Shown here piece after piece: positions 1 through 9,331 of a stretch of DNA of 64,000 nt. Numbering within the stretch: position 1 is the first letter of the stretch; each line of letters begins with the position of its first letter. A program made the position numbers and the translations under genes. Under the pieces are notes generated by a model, which saw nothing but the letters and a program-made list of their open reading frames with translations, was not told the DNA's origin and did not search any database. The DNA is from Thiomicrorhabdus sp965602805 (GTDB lineage: Bacteria; Pseudomonadota; Gammaproteobacteria; Thiomicrospirales; Thiomicrospiraceae), in NCBI GenBank assembly GCA_965602805.1, contig CBFCZK010000001.1:372001-436000 (forward strand). The letters run 5' to 3'.

Positions 1-107
1 TTAAAATCAAAATCAACATTAGCATTTGCCTGAGATACAAAACCCAGAAAAATAAAAAATATAAATGACAGCCATGAAGTTGAGAGAAATTGGTGTATTT
101 TTGTCAT
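1..107 (-). CDS. N-terminus of a secreted protein (partial, runs off left edge)
   Basis: Reading the minus strand from an ATG at 105-107 gives 35 codons before the window ends. They look like a signal peptide: a short polar start (MTKIHQF), a hydrophobic core rich in Phe, Ile and Leu at about residues 12-24, then SQANA followed by NVDFDF, a good signal peptidase I site after Ala29. The rest of the gene is outside the window, so no family can be named. The ribosome binding site is weak. A longer reading frame from 264 in another frame covers the same bases but looks like a shadow, because it has no such organisation. Confidence 0.55.
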   Translation of the reverse strand, partial: MTKIHQFLSTSWLSFIFFIFLGFVSQANANVDFDF

Positions 108-324
108 GCCACTGCACATCTAATGTTATTTTGGTGGCGTATTGTAGCATGCTCATAGCTTTTTTATGGTAACGATAATTAAGGTTTTTAGAGTGATGGG
201 CTGTGGGAATTATGAGTGAATAGCATTGAGCATCTGGAGGAAAGTATATAGGGTAAATAAACACTCGATCTGGATACTTGAATGGGATATTTCAAGAAAA
301 TTGCTGAATGTACATGAATATTTG

Positions 325-336
325 ACCAGGCCTGGT
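325..336. repeat. Iterated palindrome ACCAGGCCTGGT, copy 1
   Basis: Exact copy in the gap between the left-edge gene and the end of ppsA. Flanks give TTGACCAGGCCTGGTTAA; symmetry is lost outside the core. Otherwise 108-424 is AT-rich sequence in which I see no gene. Confidence 0.9.
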
Positions 337-424
337 TAATTGATCTGTTTCATAAAACGTACGTTGAAGTTTTGGTAGGTTGTAAGCGCTCATTGGCTTA
401 ATCAACTCTAATTTTTTAAGCTCT

Positions 425-447
425 GTTCCCCGGTTCAGCCGGGGAAC
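425..447 (-). terminator. GC-rich hairpin after ppsA
   Basis: Perfect 9-bp inverted repeat GTTCCCCGG / CCGGGGAAC with a 5-nt loop, 27 bp beyond the ppsA stop codon. On the minus strand it is followed by a short AU-rich stretch rather than a strong U-run, so it may be a weak or Rho-assisted terminator. Confidence 0.5.
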
Positions 448-473
448 GACTAATCGATTTAATCAGAACGAAT

Positions 474-2909
474 TTAAGGTGTCGCAGTTGGCATTGATTT
501 CTCAAAATCTAAAACGACTTGACTAGTTTTTAGTAGGCTATCCGGGTTGAGGCTTAATGAATCCACCCCGAGTCCTACCAGAAACTGCGCCATATCTGGA
601 TAGTCCGAGGGTGCTTGTCCGCAAACACCACTGTGTAAATCATTTCTTTTAGCGCCTTCAATCGCCCATTGAATCATTTTCTTAACGCCGTTATCGCGTT
701 CATCATAATTATAAGCGACCAGTTCCGAATCTCGATCGACACCCAGTACCAACTGCGTTAAATCATTGGTACCAATTGAAATGCCATCAAAGTAGGGGGC
801 AAAATGATCAATCTCTAAAACGTTATTGGGGATTTCACACATCATGTACAGTTTCAAATCGTTCTCACCGCGGCGCAAGCCGTATTTGGCGAGGGTGTTC
901 ACAACCTGCTTGGCTTCGGCGACGCGTCTTACAAAAGGCACCATAATGATTAAATTAGTAAGCCCCATCTGCTCACGCACTCTTTTAATCGCCAGACATT
1001 CCATCTCAAAAGCCGGTTCAAATGATTTTGAGCTGTAGCGTGATGCACCTCGAAAGCCCAGCATCGGATTCTCTTCTTTGGGTTCAAATTGCTGGCCACC
1101 TAATAAACTGGCGTATTCATTGGATTTAAAATCAGATAGGCGGATGACAACAGGCTTTGGATAGAAGGCTGCGGTTAAAGTACCAATGCCTTCTGAGAGT
1201 TTTTCAATAAAGAAATCTACACCAGAATCATGGTTTTGAATCAGTTCAAGAATACGACTTTTTGCAATAGGGTCTTTAACGCGGTCCGGATGAATTAAAG
1301 CCAAAGGGTGAGCTTGAATGGATTGGTTGATAATAAATTCCATTCGCGCCAAGCCAACCCCCTTATTGGGTAAGAAACTGGTTTGAAAAGCCAAGTCTGG
1401 ATTACCCAAATTAAGCATCATCTCTGTTTTCGGTGAGGCTTGTTGGCTAAGATCTGTCTCAATAATTCGATAAGGGATTTTGCCAGAATAGACGGTACCA
1501 ATCTCACCTTGCGCACAAGAGACCGTGACGAAAGGGTTGTGCTGCAAAAGTTCTGTGGCATTGCCACAACCGACAATCGCGGGTATGCCCAACTCACGCG
1601 CAATAATGGCCGCATGACAGGTTCGCCCGCCACGATTGGTGACAATCGCTGAGGCCAATTTCATAATCGGTTCCCAGTCGGGCGTAGTGATGTCTGAGAC
1701 TAAGACTTCGCCGGCTTTGAACTGGTCAATGTTATTGACGTTTTCAATGACGTGAATTTGGCCTTGAGCGACTTTTTGACCGACCGAACGACCTTCTATT
1801 AAAATCTCTGTGGATTCTGGCACTTCAATTTCATAGGTTTTAAGTGTGGTGTCACTGGCTTGTGAGGTCACGGTTTCAGGTCTGGCTTGCACAATATACA
1901 ATTTGCCATCGATGCCATCTTTGGCCCATTCAATGTCCATTGGCTTGTGATAACCGGCATGTTCAGAGTAATATTTTTCAATTCGAATCGCGTAGTCGGC
2001 TAACTGTAGGGCTTCTTCATCGGTAATACAGAACTTTGACTGCTCTTTGATAGGCGTCGGTATGTTTAAAACTGGACTTTTAGTGGTGTCTGTCGCATAC
2101 ACCATTTTGATTTTTTTACCGCCGAGGTGGCGTTTAAGAATGCAGCGAAAACCTAAGTCAAAGGTGGGTTTATGCACGTAAAACTCATCAGGTTCGACAG
2201 CACCTTGCACGACATTTTCGCCTAAGCCATAAGCACCGGTAATAAACGCGGCATCTTTAAAGCCCGTTTCCGTATCGATTGAGAACATGACGCCAGAAGC
2301 GGATAAATCGGAGCGGACCATTTTCTGTACCCCAATGGAAAGACCAACGCTAAAGTGATCAAAGCCATTATCGATACGATAGTGAATCGCACGGTCGGTA
2401 AACAGGCTGGCAAAACAACGTTTACAGGCATTTAATAGGGCTTGTTCACCCGTGACATTCAGATAGGTATCTTGCTGGCCTGCAAAGCTTGCGGTCGGCA
2501 AATCCTCCGCCGTGGCGGAACTGCGAATGGCCAAGCTGATTTCATCTGCGAATTCGGCTTTCAGTAGGGCGTATGCCTGGAGGATTTCTGTTTCTAGCTG
2601 CTTAGGGAAAGGGGCGTTAAAAACCAACGCTCTGGCAAGATTCCCTCGATTGGCCAAGTCTGCCATATCGCTCTCATCCAGCGGGTCAATGATTTGGTGT
2701 AATTCATCCCAAAGGTTGTTCTCTGTTAACAGAGCCCGATAAGCCTGCGCGGTCACAGCAAAACCATTCGGTACTAAGATTCCTTGTGGCGTTAGAGCTT
2801 GATACATCTCTCCGAGGGAGGCATTTTTGCCACCGACAATGGGAATGTCCTCTATGCCGATTTGATTGAAAAACTTTATAAATTCAAACTGTTCTGTTGA
2901 AGAGGTCAT
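474..2909 (-). CDS. ppsA: Phosphoenolpyruvate synthase
   Basis: Converts pyruvate + ATP + water to PEP + AMP + phosphate, a gluconeogenic entry step in the cytoplasm. The 811 residues match the usual family length. Domains in order: an N-terminal pyruvate/PEP dikinase ATP-grasp domain (GGKNASLGEM near residue 27; LAIRSSATAEDLP near 125), the swivelling phospho-His domain (GGRTCHAAIIARELGIPA, with the His to be phosphorylated near residue 430) and a C-terminal PEP-utilising TIM barrel containing GFRGASRY and the Cys motif SGVCGQAPSDYP. A GGGAGAC-type ribosome binding site precedes the ATG. It appears to be a single-gene unit: both flanks are non-coding, and the usual divergent ppsR regulator gene is not adjacent. 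Confidence 0.96.
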   Translation of the reverse strand: MTSSTEQFEFIKFFNQIGIEDIPIVGGKNASLGEMYQALTPQGILVPNGFAVTAQAYRALLTENNLWDELHQIIDPLDESDMADLANRGNLARALVFNAPFPKQLETEILQAYALLKAEFADEISLAIRSSATAEDLPTASFAGQQDTYLNVTGEQALLNACKRCFASLFTDRAIHYRIDNGFDHFSVGLSIGVQKMVRSDLSASGVMFSIDTETGFKDAAFITGAYGLGENVVQGAVEPDEFYVHKPTFDLGFRCILKRHLGGKKIKMVYATDTTKSPVLNIPTPIKEQSKFCITDEEALQLADYAIRIEKYYSEHAGYHKPMDIEWAKDGIDGKLYIVQARPETVTSQASDTTLKTYEIEVPESTEILIEGRSVGQKVAQGQIHVIENVNNIDQFKAGEVLVSDITTPDWEPIMKLASAIVTNRGGRTCHAAIIARELGIPAIVGCGNATELLQHNPFVTVSCAQGEIGTVYSGKIPYRIIETDLSQQASPKTEMMLNLGNPDLAFQTSFLPNKGVGLARMEFIINQSIQAHPLALIHPDRVKDPIAKSRILELIQNHDSGVDFFIEKLSEGIGTLTAAFYPKPVVIRLSDFKSNEYASLLGGQQFEPKEENPMLGFRGASRYSSKSFEPAFEMECLAIKRVREQMGLTNLIIMVPFVRRVAEAKQVVNTLAKYGLRRGENDLKLYMMCEIPNNVLEIDHFAPYFDGISIGTNDLTQLVLGVDRDSELVAYNYDERDNGVKKMIQWAIEGAKRNDLHSGVCGQAPSDYPDMAQFLVGLGVDSLSLNPDSLLKTSQVVLDFEKSMPTATP

Positions 2910-3072
2910 GTTGTCTCCCTTTGGTAAGCTGGAAAAGTGTTACATGGTTTTTATGTTGATTTATGAAACTCTATAAACAGCGTGTGGAATGAGTATCCCC
3001 ATTTAAAGCTAAAATTGCGGTCTGATATGGCACACATTGTGTAGTCGGAACGATTCCTAGCCAGTGAGTGAT

Positions 3073-4182
3073 TTAATCCGCAAAGAGCCGTTCTTGAGAA
3101 GAGTTTTGATGCTGAATTACTCTATTTCTTCCAGCATCTTTAGCCAGGTATAGTGCGCTGTCGGCCCGCGCAATGAAGGTGTTATGTTCGCAGCCTGGTT
3201 GATATTCAGCAACGCCAAAGCTAACGGTGATATCAATCGGGGTATCACATTCATGATGGATTATTTTTTGGCGCAAATCATCGCACAGTTTAGCAGCGAC
3301 AGAAGCAGTAAGGTTGGGGAAAATAATTAAAAATTCTTCACCTCCCCAGCGTGCTAAGTATTCCTCTTTGGGCAGTTGACTGCGCAGTAAGTCTGAAACT
3401 TCTTGCAGTACATAATCGCCGTGATTATGGCCAAATTGATCATTGATTTGCTTGAAGTTATCAATGTCCAAAATGGCTAGAGAGAGTGGCGCTTTGTGCA
3501 ATCTTGCCTGCACGATCTCTTCTTCTAATTTGCTATTAATATAACGACGATTAAATAGTCCAGTAAGGGAGTCTGTAATGGAAAGTCGTTTAAGTTCGTG
3601 CAATGCGGATTTTTCTTTTTCTATAAGGTGGTTTAAGGCGGATTCTTTGACATATAGGATGTAGGTTAAAACCATCGATGCAATGGTAAAGCGAATAAAG
3701 CTTTGGAAGCTCCATACGCCATCTTGCCAGGTTCCTATGCCTAGATAAGCAATAATAAACAGTAAAGTATAGAAAAATAGCGTGATAAACAGGCCTTTTT
3801 TATGGCCTTTTAAAGTCATGACATAAATAGGAAAGAAGATGGTCCATATCAAAATAAAGTCTTTATTTTGATGTGTGTATGCCAGGCTGAGGAAGAAAAT
3901 AAATAAAGTAACAGTGCCAATATTGATGGATTTTTCAATATTTTGGCTGATCCTTAAGTCAATAAATGCGTAAAGTGCTAGGCATCCTGCGATAAGGTCT
4001 ATAAAGCCTATAACGGAGTTGTCAAAGATAAAAACATTTAGGAAAGAGAATGATAATAAGGTAATACTGGTAATGAGTAGCAAAGCATTAACAAGGCAAA
4101 TTTTTCGGTATGCATGATGGTCTGTAAAAGGAAGATTTCCGACTAATAGCCATAAATAGAAGTTTTGTAAAAAATTTTTCAT
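3073..4182 (-). CDS. Membrane-anchored diguanylate cyclase (GGDEF)
   Basis: Makes c-di-GMP from two GTP at the inner membrane. About six hydrophobic segments fill residues 28-178 with no recognised ligand pocket, followed by a short coiled linker and a GGDEF domain (about 200-360). The catalytic signature is GGEEF at 280-284 and the metal site DIDNF lies near 239-243, so the enzyme should be active. The RxxD inhibitory I-site expected five residues upstream of GGEEF is missing (the sequence there is PKEEYLARW), so product feedback is probably weak. It stands alone, with a 420-bp gap upstream. Confidence 0.9.
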   Translation of the reverse strand: MKNFLQNFYLWLLVGNLPFTDHHAYRKICLVNALLLITSITLLSFSFLNVFIFDNSVIGFIDLIAGCLALYAFIDLRISQNIEKSINIGTVTLFIFFLSLAYTHQNKDFILIWTIFFPIYVMTLKGHKKGLFITLFFYTLLFIIAYLGIGTWQDGVWSFQSFIRFTIASMVLTYILYVKESALNHLIEKEKSALHELKRLSITDSLTGLFNRRYINSKLEEEIVQARLHKAPLSLAILDIDNFKQINDQFGHNHGDYVLQEVSDLLRSQLPKEEYLARWGGEEFLIIFPNLTASVAAKLCDDLRQKIIHHECDTPIDITVSFGVAEYQPGCEHNTFIARADSALYLAKDAGRNRVIQHQNSSQERLFAD

Positions 4183-4604
4183 GCATACCTAGCAATTTAA
4201 ACGAGGGTGAATTGAATACAAGTATTAGATGTTTTATTATCATGATAATAGCATGGAATTAGTGTTCTGAAAGTTATTTAAACCCTAGTAAATTTAATTG
4301 CTTACTAAGTATTGTGAATATGAATTACTTAACAGTATTTAAATGTATTTTCATTTTTGTGTCGCTTAGGCAAAGTTAAAACCCCTTTAAATACAATATA
4401 GTAAGCTAAGTAAACTTGCCGAGATGGTGTTTTGAATGGCGACTTATGTTGTATTTGTATTTGTATTTAACTGTGCACTGTAAGCTATTAATTTAATGAT
4501 ATTATTTGGTTAATAATAGTGGAAACTATTGGCATAGTGCTTGAGTTTTTATTTGACCAGGCCTGGTAGGAATTCTATTTTGGAAAAGGAACAAACTATT
4601 TGTT
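4183..4604. other. Divergent intergenic region
   Basis: About 420 bp between two divergent genes. It is AT-rich and holds a short TGTATT direct repeat near 4447-4469 and one copy of the iterated palindrome (4556-4567) just ahead of the glycosylase gene. I see no open reading frame with coding character and no clear RNA. Confidence 0.6.
4556..4567. repeat. Iterated palindrome, copy 2
   Basis: Exact ACCAGGCCTGGT, 37 bp upstream of the glycosylase start codon. Only the core is symmetrical. It could overlap the promoter or leader of the downstream gene. Confidence 0.9.
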
Positions 4605-5105
4605 ATGAGTTATTGTCGCGGCTTTGAGCCCATTATCCCAAGTGTCCCTAAAATACTTATTTTAGGGACGATGCCCAGTGTGGTCTCTATTGATAAGGCG
4701 TTTTATTATGCGCATCCGCGTAATGTATTTTGGCCAATCATTGCATCAATGGTTTCAAGAAGTTTGCATTCTATCGAGGATAAAAAACAGGCTTGTGAGG
4801 AGAAGGGGATTCTTTTGTGGGATGTGTTGCAAAGTTGCCAACGACCTGGCAGTTTGGACAGTGCCATACAGCAACCCGAAGCCAATGATTTTTCAGCGCT
4901 GTTACAAGCCTACCCATTGCTAAAAACCATCGCGTTTAATGGTCAAGCTGCCGAGAAGTTATTTAAAAAAGAAGTACTTAAAAAACAAAACCTAGCAAAA
5001 GAGTTGGTCTTTATCACGCTGCCTTCCACCAGTCCAGCCTATGCCGCAATAACACTTGAAGATAAGCAGTTGTTATGGCAAGAAAAATTATCTGATTTGT
5101 TGTAG
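4605..5105 (+). CDS. DNA-deoxyinosine / uracil-family DNA glycosylase
   Basis: A base-excision repair glycosylase of the uracil-DNA glycosylase superfamily, most like the DNA-deoxyinosine (hypoxanthine) glycosylase group. The N-terminal block KILILGTMPSVVSIDKAFYY, followed by HPRNVFWPI, is the family's substrate-binding signature, and ITLPSTSPAYA near residues 140-155 is the second conserved loop. At 166 residues it has the usual length. The exact lesion preferred (hypoxanthine, uracil or a mismatch) cannot be told from sequence. It lies 78 bp before trhP and may share a transcript with it. Confidence 0.85.
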   Translation: MSYCRGFEPIIPSVPKILILGTMPSVVSIDKAFYYAHPRNVFWPIIASMVSRSLHSIEDKKQACEEKGILLWDVLQSCQRPGSLDSAIQQPEANDFSALLQAYPLLKTIAFNGQAAEKLFKKEVLKKQNLAKELVFITLPSTSPAYAAITLEDKQLLWQEKLSDLL

Positions 5106-5183
5106 AATACCCAGCTAAATTCCAGAACTGAATGTTCTATCTATTCAGCAGCTGATTCATCACTCATTATTAGGAGATTTGCC

Positions 5184-6746
5184 TTGAAAGCAGACAACCT
5201 TGAACACACTTATACATCTGAATTACTCTCGCCTGCGGGCACGCTTAAAAACATGGAATATGCTTTTGCTTATGGTGCAGATGCCGTCTATGCAGGGCAG
5301 CCACGTTATAGCTTACGAGTGCGTAATAATGAGTTTGATGAAGAGAATTTGAAAAAGGGTATCGACCGTGCACACTCTTTAGGTAAGAAGTTTTATGTGG
5401 TGAGCAATATCGCCGCACATAACTCAAAAGTAAACACCTATATGAAAGACATCGGCCCGGTCATTGCCATGAAGCCAGATGCTTTGATTATGTCTGACCC
5501 TGGATTGATTTCCATGGTGCATGAGCAATATCCAGAGCAGGAGATTCACCTTTCTGTGCAATCGAATGCAGTGAACTGGGCGACAGTTAAGTTTTGGTAT
5601 CAAAACGGTGTACGCCGAGTGGTGCTTTCACGTGAACTTTCTATGCAAGAAATTCGTGAAATCCATGAAAAAGTGCCAGAGATGGAGTTGGAAGTCTTTG
5701 TTCACGGTGCGTTATGTATCGCTTATTCAGGCCGTTGTTTGTTGTCAGGTTACATCAATAAACGTGATGCGAACCAGGGCACTTGCACCAACGCTTGTCG
5801 TTGGAACTACAATACCTATGAAGCCAAAGAAGATGTCACGGGCGATGCAGTCGGTGTACCGAAAATTGAAATTGCCAATATCGATAACATCACAGACTTG
5901 ACCGTTGAAACTAATGTGCCGAGTGTTGACTCTTATGTCAATCCGGATGTTGAGCAAGCCGTTGAAAGCCATGCACCTACCTTAGGCGAAGGTGAAACCA
6001 CTGAGAAGATGATGCTACTTGAAGAAGAAGGGCGTCCTGGTGAGTTTATGCCGGCCTTTGAAGATGAGCATGGTACTTACATTATGAACTCAAAAGATTT
6101 GCGTGCCGTTGAGTTGATTCCAGAGATGGTCAATATCGGTGTTCACTCTTTGAAAATTGAAGGTCGTACTAAGTCTCACTACTATGTGGCGCGTACCGCT
6201 CAGGTCTACCGTAAGGCGATTGATGATGCCTTAGCTGGTAAGCCGTTTGACACCAGTTTAATGACAGATTTAGAGAGTCTAGCGAGTCGTGGTTATACAG
6301 AAGGCTTCTTACGTCGCCATGTTCATTCTGAATACCAAAACTACGAATACGGTGTCTCTAAATCCGATCGTCAGCGTTTTGTCGGTGAAGTGACTTGTGT
6401 TGGTGAGAAAGATGGCGAAAGCTATTTAGAAGTTGATGTTAAAAACAAATTCTGTGTCGGTGATTCATTGGAAATAATGAGCCCTGTAGGCAATGTATCC
6501 ATGGTACTACCAAGCTTACGCAACCATCATGATGAGCCAGTAGAGTGTGCTTTGGGTTCTGGTTGGGTCGTGCGTATTCCGAACCCATTTAAAGACGTCT
6601 CTGAAGAGATTCTTAAGTTCTGTTTGGTCATGCGTAATGAGTCATGGGGTGGTGATGTTAAGCGTGACTCAGCAGCGCGTAAGGTCAAAGATGAGCAGGA
6701 TGCTAAAGACTTGGTTGCCCGCGCATCGGCGAAGGTCTCTAGGTAG
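5184..6746 (+). CDS. trhP: tRNA 5-hydroxyuridine modification protein TrhP (peptidase U32 family)
   Basis: U32-family protein needed for prephenate-dependent hydroxylation of U34 in tRNA, the precursor of cmo5U/mcmo5U wobble bases; formerly YegQ. The signature HGALCIAYSGRCLLSGY is at about 174-190, with Cys178, Cys185, Cys201 and Cys205 placed as expected for the family's metal/Fe-S site. The start is a TTG at 5184 with AGGAG seven bases upstream; no ATG fits. At 520 residues it is longer than E. coli YegQ (about 450), mostly through an acidic stretch around residues 215-290. The ferredoxin gene follows after 6 bp, so the two are surely co-transcribed. Confidence 0.9.
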   Translation: MKADNLEHTYTSELLSPAGTLKNMEYAFAYGADAVYAGQPRYSLRVRNNEFDEENLKKGIDRAHSLGKKFYVVSNIAAHNSKVNTYMKDIGPVIAMKPDALIMSDPGLISMVHEQYPEQEIHLSVQSNAVNWATVKFWYQNGVRRVVLSRELSMQEIREIHEKVPEMELEVFVHGALCIAYSGRCLLSGYINKRDANQGTCTNACRWNYNTYEAKEDVTGDAVGVPKIEIANIDNITDLTVETNVPSVDSYVNPDVEQAVESHAPTLGEGETTEKMMLLEEEGRPGEFMPAFEDEHGTYIMNSKDLRAVELIPEMVNIGVHSLKIEGRTKSHYYVARTAQVYRKAIDDALAGKPFDTSLMTDLESLASRGYTEGFLRRHVHSEYQNYEYGVSKSDRQRFVGEVTCVGEKDGESYLEVDVKNKFCVGDSLEIMSPVGNVSMVLPSLRNHHDEPVECALGSGWVVRIPNPFKDVSEEILKFCLVMRNESWGGDVKRDSAARKVKDEQDAKDLVARASAKVSR

Positions 6747-6752
6747 TCTTTT

Positions 6753-7010
6753 ATGGCTTTGAAAATCATTAAAGGCTGTATCAATTGCGATATGTGTGAG
6801 CCTGAGTGCCCGAATAAAGCGATTTATTTGGGCGATAAAATCTATGAAATAGACCCCGATTTATGCACCGAGTGCGTTGGTTTTTACGACAATCCAACCT
6901 GTATCAGTGTTTGTCCGATAGATTGCATTATTACCGACCCTGAGCGTGTGGAAGATAAAGAGACGCTTTATCAGAAGTTCGAGCAGTTGGTTCGGGAGGA
7001 TAAGATTTAA
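6753..7010 (+). CDS. yfhL: YfhL-type 2[4Fe-4S] ferredoxin
   Basis: Small cytoplasmic electron carrier of 85 residues. The first cluster motif is C9-x2-C12-x2-C15-x3-C19-P. The second is C38-x2-C41-x8-C50-x3-C54, with the widened gap typical of the YfhL/Alvin-type ferredoxins. It follows trhP by 6 bp, which makes it a natural candidate electron donor for TrhP or for its Fe-S cluster. That link is inference from context. Confidence 0.92.
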   Translation: MALKIIKGCINCDMCEPECPNKAIYLGDKIYEIDPDLCTECVGFYDNPTCISVCPIDCIITDPERVEDKETLYQKFEQLVREDKI

Positions 7011-7069
7011 GGACAACATCTAAAGCCTGTCTTCAGATGCTATTTGATGTGATTTTCGATGTAATTTAA

Positions 7070-7106
7070 AACCTGGCTCATAAGTTAAGCCAGGTTCTAA
7101 TAATAT
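7070..7106. terminator. Hairpin between yfhL and the CBS-GGDEF gene
   Basis: Perfect 9-bp stem AACCTGGCT / AGCCAGGTT with a 9-nt loop, followed by TCTAATAATATTTT on the plus strand. It sits in a convergent gap and could end both transcripts. Confidence 0.65.
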
Positions 7107-7125
7107 TTTCTGCCACTAAAAGCTT

Positions 7126-8457
7126 TTATTCCTCAAAAATAACCGTTCTATTACGGCCTTGTTGTTTCGCTTGATAAAGCGCTGTATCAGCACGATAAAT
7201 AACCTCTTCCAAAACATCATCACTACGTACGTCCGTAATCCCTAAACTAGCCGTAATTTGAAATCCTTCTTTAAACTCGATTTCGCTGATGATATGGCGT
7301 ATTTTTTCGGCAATAATTAATGCTTGTGCTTTGTCTACGGTAGGTAGTAATAAGATAAACTCTTCACCACCCCAACGACAGACGATGTCTATATTGCGAA
7401 CTGGTAACGGTAGAGTTTGAGCGATTTCTCTAAGCACATCATCTCCCACGTTGTGGCCATATTCATCATTGATTTTTTTAAAATAATCGACATCCAGCAT
7501 TATGAGCGACATGCTGTGATTACGTTGTTGCATGGCAATGAATTCAGTCGTGTAGAGCTCTATAAACTTGTATCGGTTGTAGAGATTCGTTAAAGGGTCA
7601 AATGCCGCAAGATGTTTATAACGGTCAGCTTGTTCTGATAATAGACCGTTTAATTCATACAACTCAGCTTGATGCTGTTTCATTAAAGCTGACCAACTAT
7701 TATAGGCGAGCGAAATTAACTCTTTTTGCATAATCATACCGACCATTTTATGCTCGGAATTGACGACGACTAGCCGCTTAAAAGGTTTGGATTTGATGAA
7801 TTCTAAGGCCTGTTTAATAGAGAAACTCGCATTAATAGATTGAACAGGTTGGGTCATGTAGTCTGAAATAGGTTTGAAGGCGGTTTTTTTATCTCGATAT
7901 AAAGCCAAAACATCTTTAATGGTGAATATGCCAATGGGTTTTCCATCTTGAATGATGGTTACGCAATCATTGTGAGCGACCTTCATCTTATGCAGTACCT
8001 CATCAGTAGAGTCTTCTGGGCTGACCCAAATGTCATTTTTCTGGTTCTTTACAATCTCTCCGATGGAGTAATTTTCCATTAATATTTCAGGATCTGTGCA
8101 ATCGATAATGTCGCTGTGGCTGACTAAACCGACCATCGCTCCGCTCTCATCAGTGGCCGCAATATATTCAACAGACTCCTGTAAGTAGGAGATGGCTTCT
8201 AATAGATTTTTATCTTGGTCTATTTTTGGCAAACGATGAAGTACCGCTTTAGAGATGGGGAGGGTTAAGTCCAGTTCGGCATGATTCAAAGTTAAAATAT
8301 CTTGTGCCAATAATATGTAATAGAAATGGCCGTCCTCCACAATAAGGCTACGGTGTTTAGACTCTATCATGCGTTGAATGGCTTGACCAATCGTGTGTTC
8401 CATAGGGATTTTAATTAAATCAGTGGTGGCAATTTCTTTGATATACGGAAAAAACAT
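7126..8457 (-). CDS. CBS-domain diguanylate cyclase
   Basis: Soluble c-di-GMP synthase regulated by tandem CBS domains. Four CBS motifs cover residues 1-60, 67-120, 130-187 and 198-250 (two Bateman pairs, which in other proteins bind adenine nucleotides). A helical linker and a GGDEF domain follow. GGEEF is at 363-367, and the I-site R354-N-I-D357 is exactly five residues upstream, so product inhibition should work, unlike in the other GGDEF protein of this window. No membrane segment or signal peptide is present. Energy-state sensing through adenylate binding is inference. Confidence 0.9.
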   Translation of the reverse strand: MFFPYIKEIATTDLIKIPMEHTIGQAIQRMIESKHRSLIVEDGHFYYILLAQDILTLNHAELDLTLPISKAVLHRLPKIDQDKNLLEAISYLQESVEYIAATDESGAMVGLVSHSDIIDCTDPEILMENYSIGEIVKNQKNDIWVSPEDSTDEVLHKMKVAHNDCVTIIQDGKPIGIFTIKDVLALYRDKKTAFKPISDYMTQPVQSINASFSIKQALEFIKSKPFKRLVVVNSEHKMVGMIMQKELISLAYNSWSALMKQHQAELYELNGLLSEQADRYKHLAAFDPLTNLYNRYKFIELYTTEFIAMQQRNHSMSLIMLDVDYFKKINDEYGHNVGDDVLREIAQTLPLPVRNIDIVCRWGGEEFILLLPTVDKAQALIIAEKIRHIISEIEFKEGFQITASLGITDVRSDDVLEEVIYRADTALYQAKQQGRNRTVIFEE

Positions 8458-8659
8458 TGATACCTACTTTGTGATGTTTAATGAGAACTTAGCTCTTTTT
8501 AGACTAGGGTAAAGAGTAAGGTTCTTGGTCTTATTTTTTAATTATACGCGATTTTTAAAGCCACTATTTTAGGCTTTTATCCCGCCAGCCGGCTTTACCT
8601 TGTCAGTACTAAAATGTATGATGCTTATTACTTATTTAATGACTTAAGAGACCTAGAAC

Positions 8660-9325
8660 ATGTCACAAAAACTAGAACTGATTAGCTTTAAACTTTGCCC
8701 ATTTGTACAACGTGCAGTGATTGTTTTAAAGAAAAAGAACATAGATTTTGATATTACTTATATTGACCTGTCTAATCCGCCAGAGTGGTTCAAAGCCATC
8801 TCTCCATTAGGCCAGGTGCCGGTTTTAAAAGTAGGTGATGAGGTGTTATTTGAATCGTCAGTGATTCAAGAGTATGTTGATGAAATTACGCCACCAAGTC
8901 TTCAGCCTGAAGATCCGTTAATCAAAGCAAAAAACCGTGCATGGATTAGTTTTGGCAGTGACATTTTATTTGCGATGCATCCGATGGTGACTTCTAAAGA
9001 GGAGTCGGTTTCTAATGAAAAGAGAGCGATTATCCTGCAGAAAGTAGCGCAACTGGAAGCGGTACATTCAGGCCAGAGCTATTTCAATGGCGAAGCCTTC
9101 AGTATGATTGATGCGGCTTATGCACCGATGTTGATGCGCATGAGTTTTATTAAACAGCATACCGGTATTGATCTATTGGAAAACGCTCCAAAATTGGCAA
9201 TGTGGGCTGAAAACTTATTAGCACTCGATTTCGTGCAAGCTTCTGTCGTGCCTGAATTACCAATGATGTACAAGGGTATGATGAAGCATATGGATGGTTT
9301 CTTAGCCACTAAACTGCTTGATTAG
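8660..9325 (+). CDS. Glutathione S-transferase family protein
   Basis: 221 residues with a thioredoxin-like N-terminal domain (1-80) and a helical C-terminal GST domain. The active-site region LCPFVQRA places Cys13 where omega- and beta-like GSTs carry a catalytic cysteine. GQVPVLK (cis-Pro) and FESSVIQEYVDE (glutathione gamma-Glu site) are also present. It probably acts as a thiol transferase or dehydroascorbate-reductase-like enzyme rather than a classical conjugating GST; the substrate is unknown. The next gene starts 6 bp after the stop, suggesting an operon. Confidence 0.88.
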   Translation: MSQKLELISFKLCPFVQRAVIVLKKKNIDFDITYIDLSNPPEWFKAISPLGQVPVLKVGDEVLFESSVIQEYVDEITPPSLQPEDPLIKAKNRAWISFGSDILFAMHPMVTSKEESVSNEKRAIILQKVAQLEAVHSGQSYFNGEAFSMIDAAYAPMLMRMSFIKQHTGIDLLENAPKLAMWAENLLALDFVQASVVPELPMMYKGMMKHMDGFLATKLLD

Positions 9326-9331
9326 AGTTTA

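Noticed and set aside
19..264. 81-codon minus-strand open frame at the left edge
   Set aside because: A different frame on the same strand gives a textbook signal peptide from 107. The 81-codon frame has no ribosome site and an unlikely composition.
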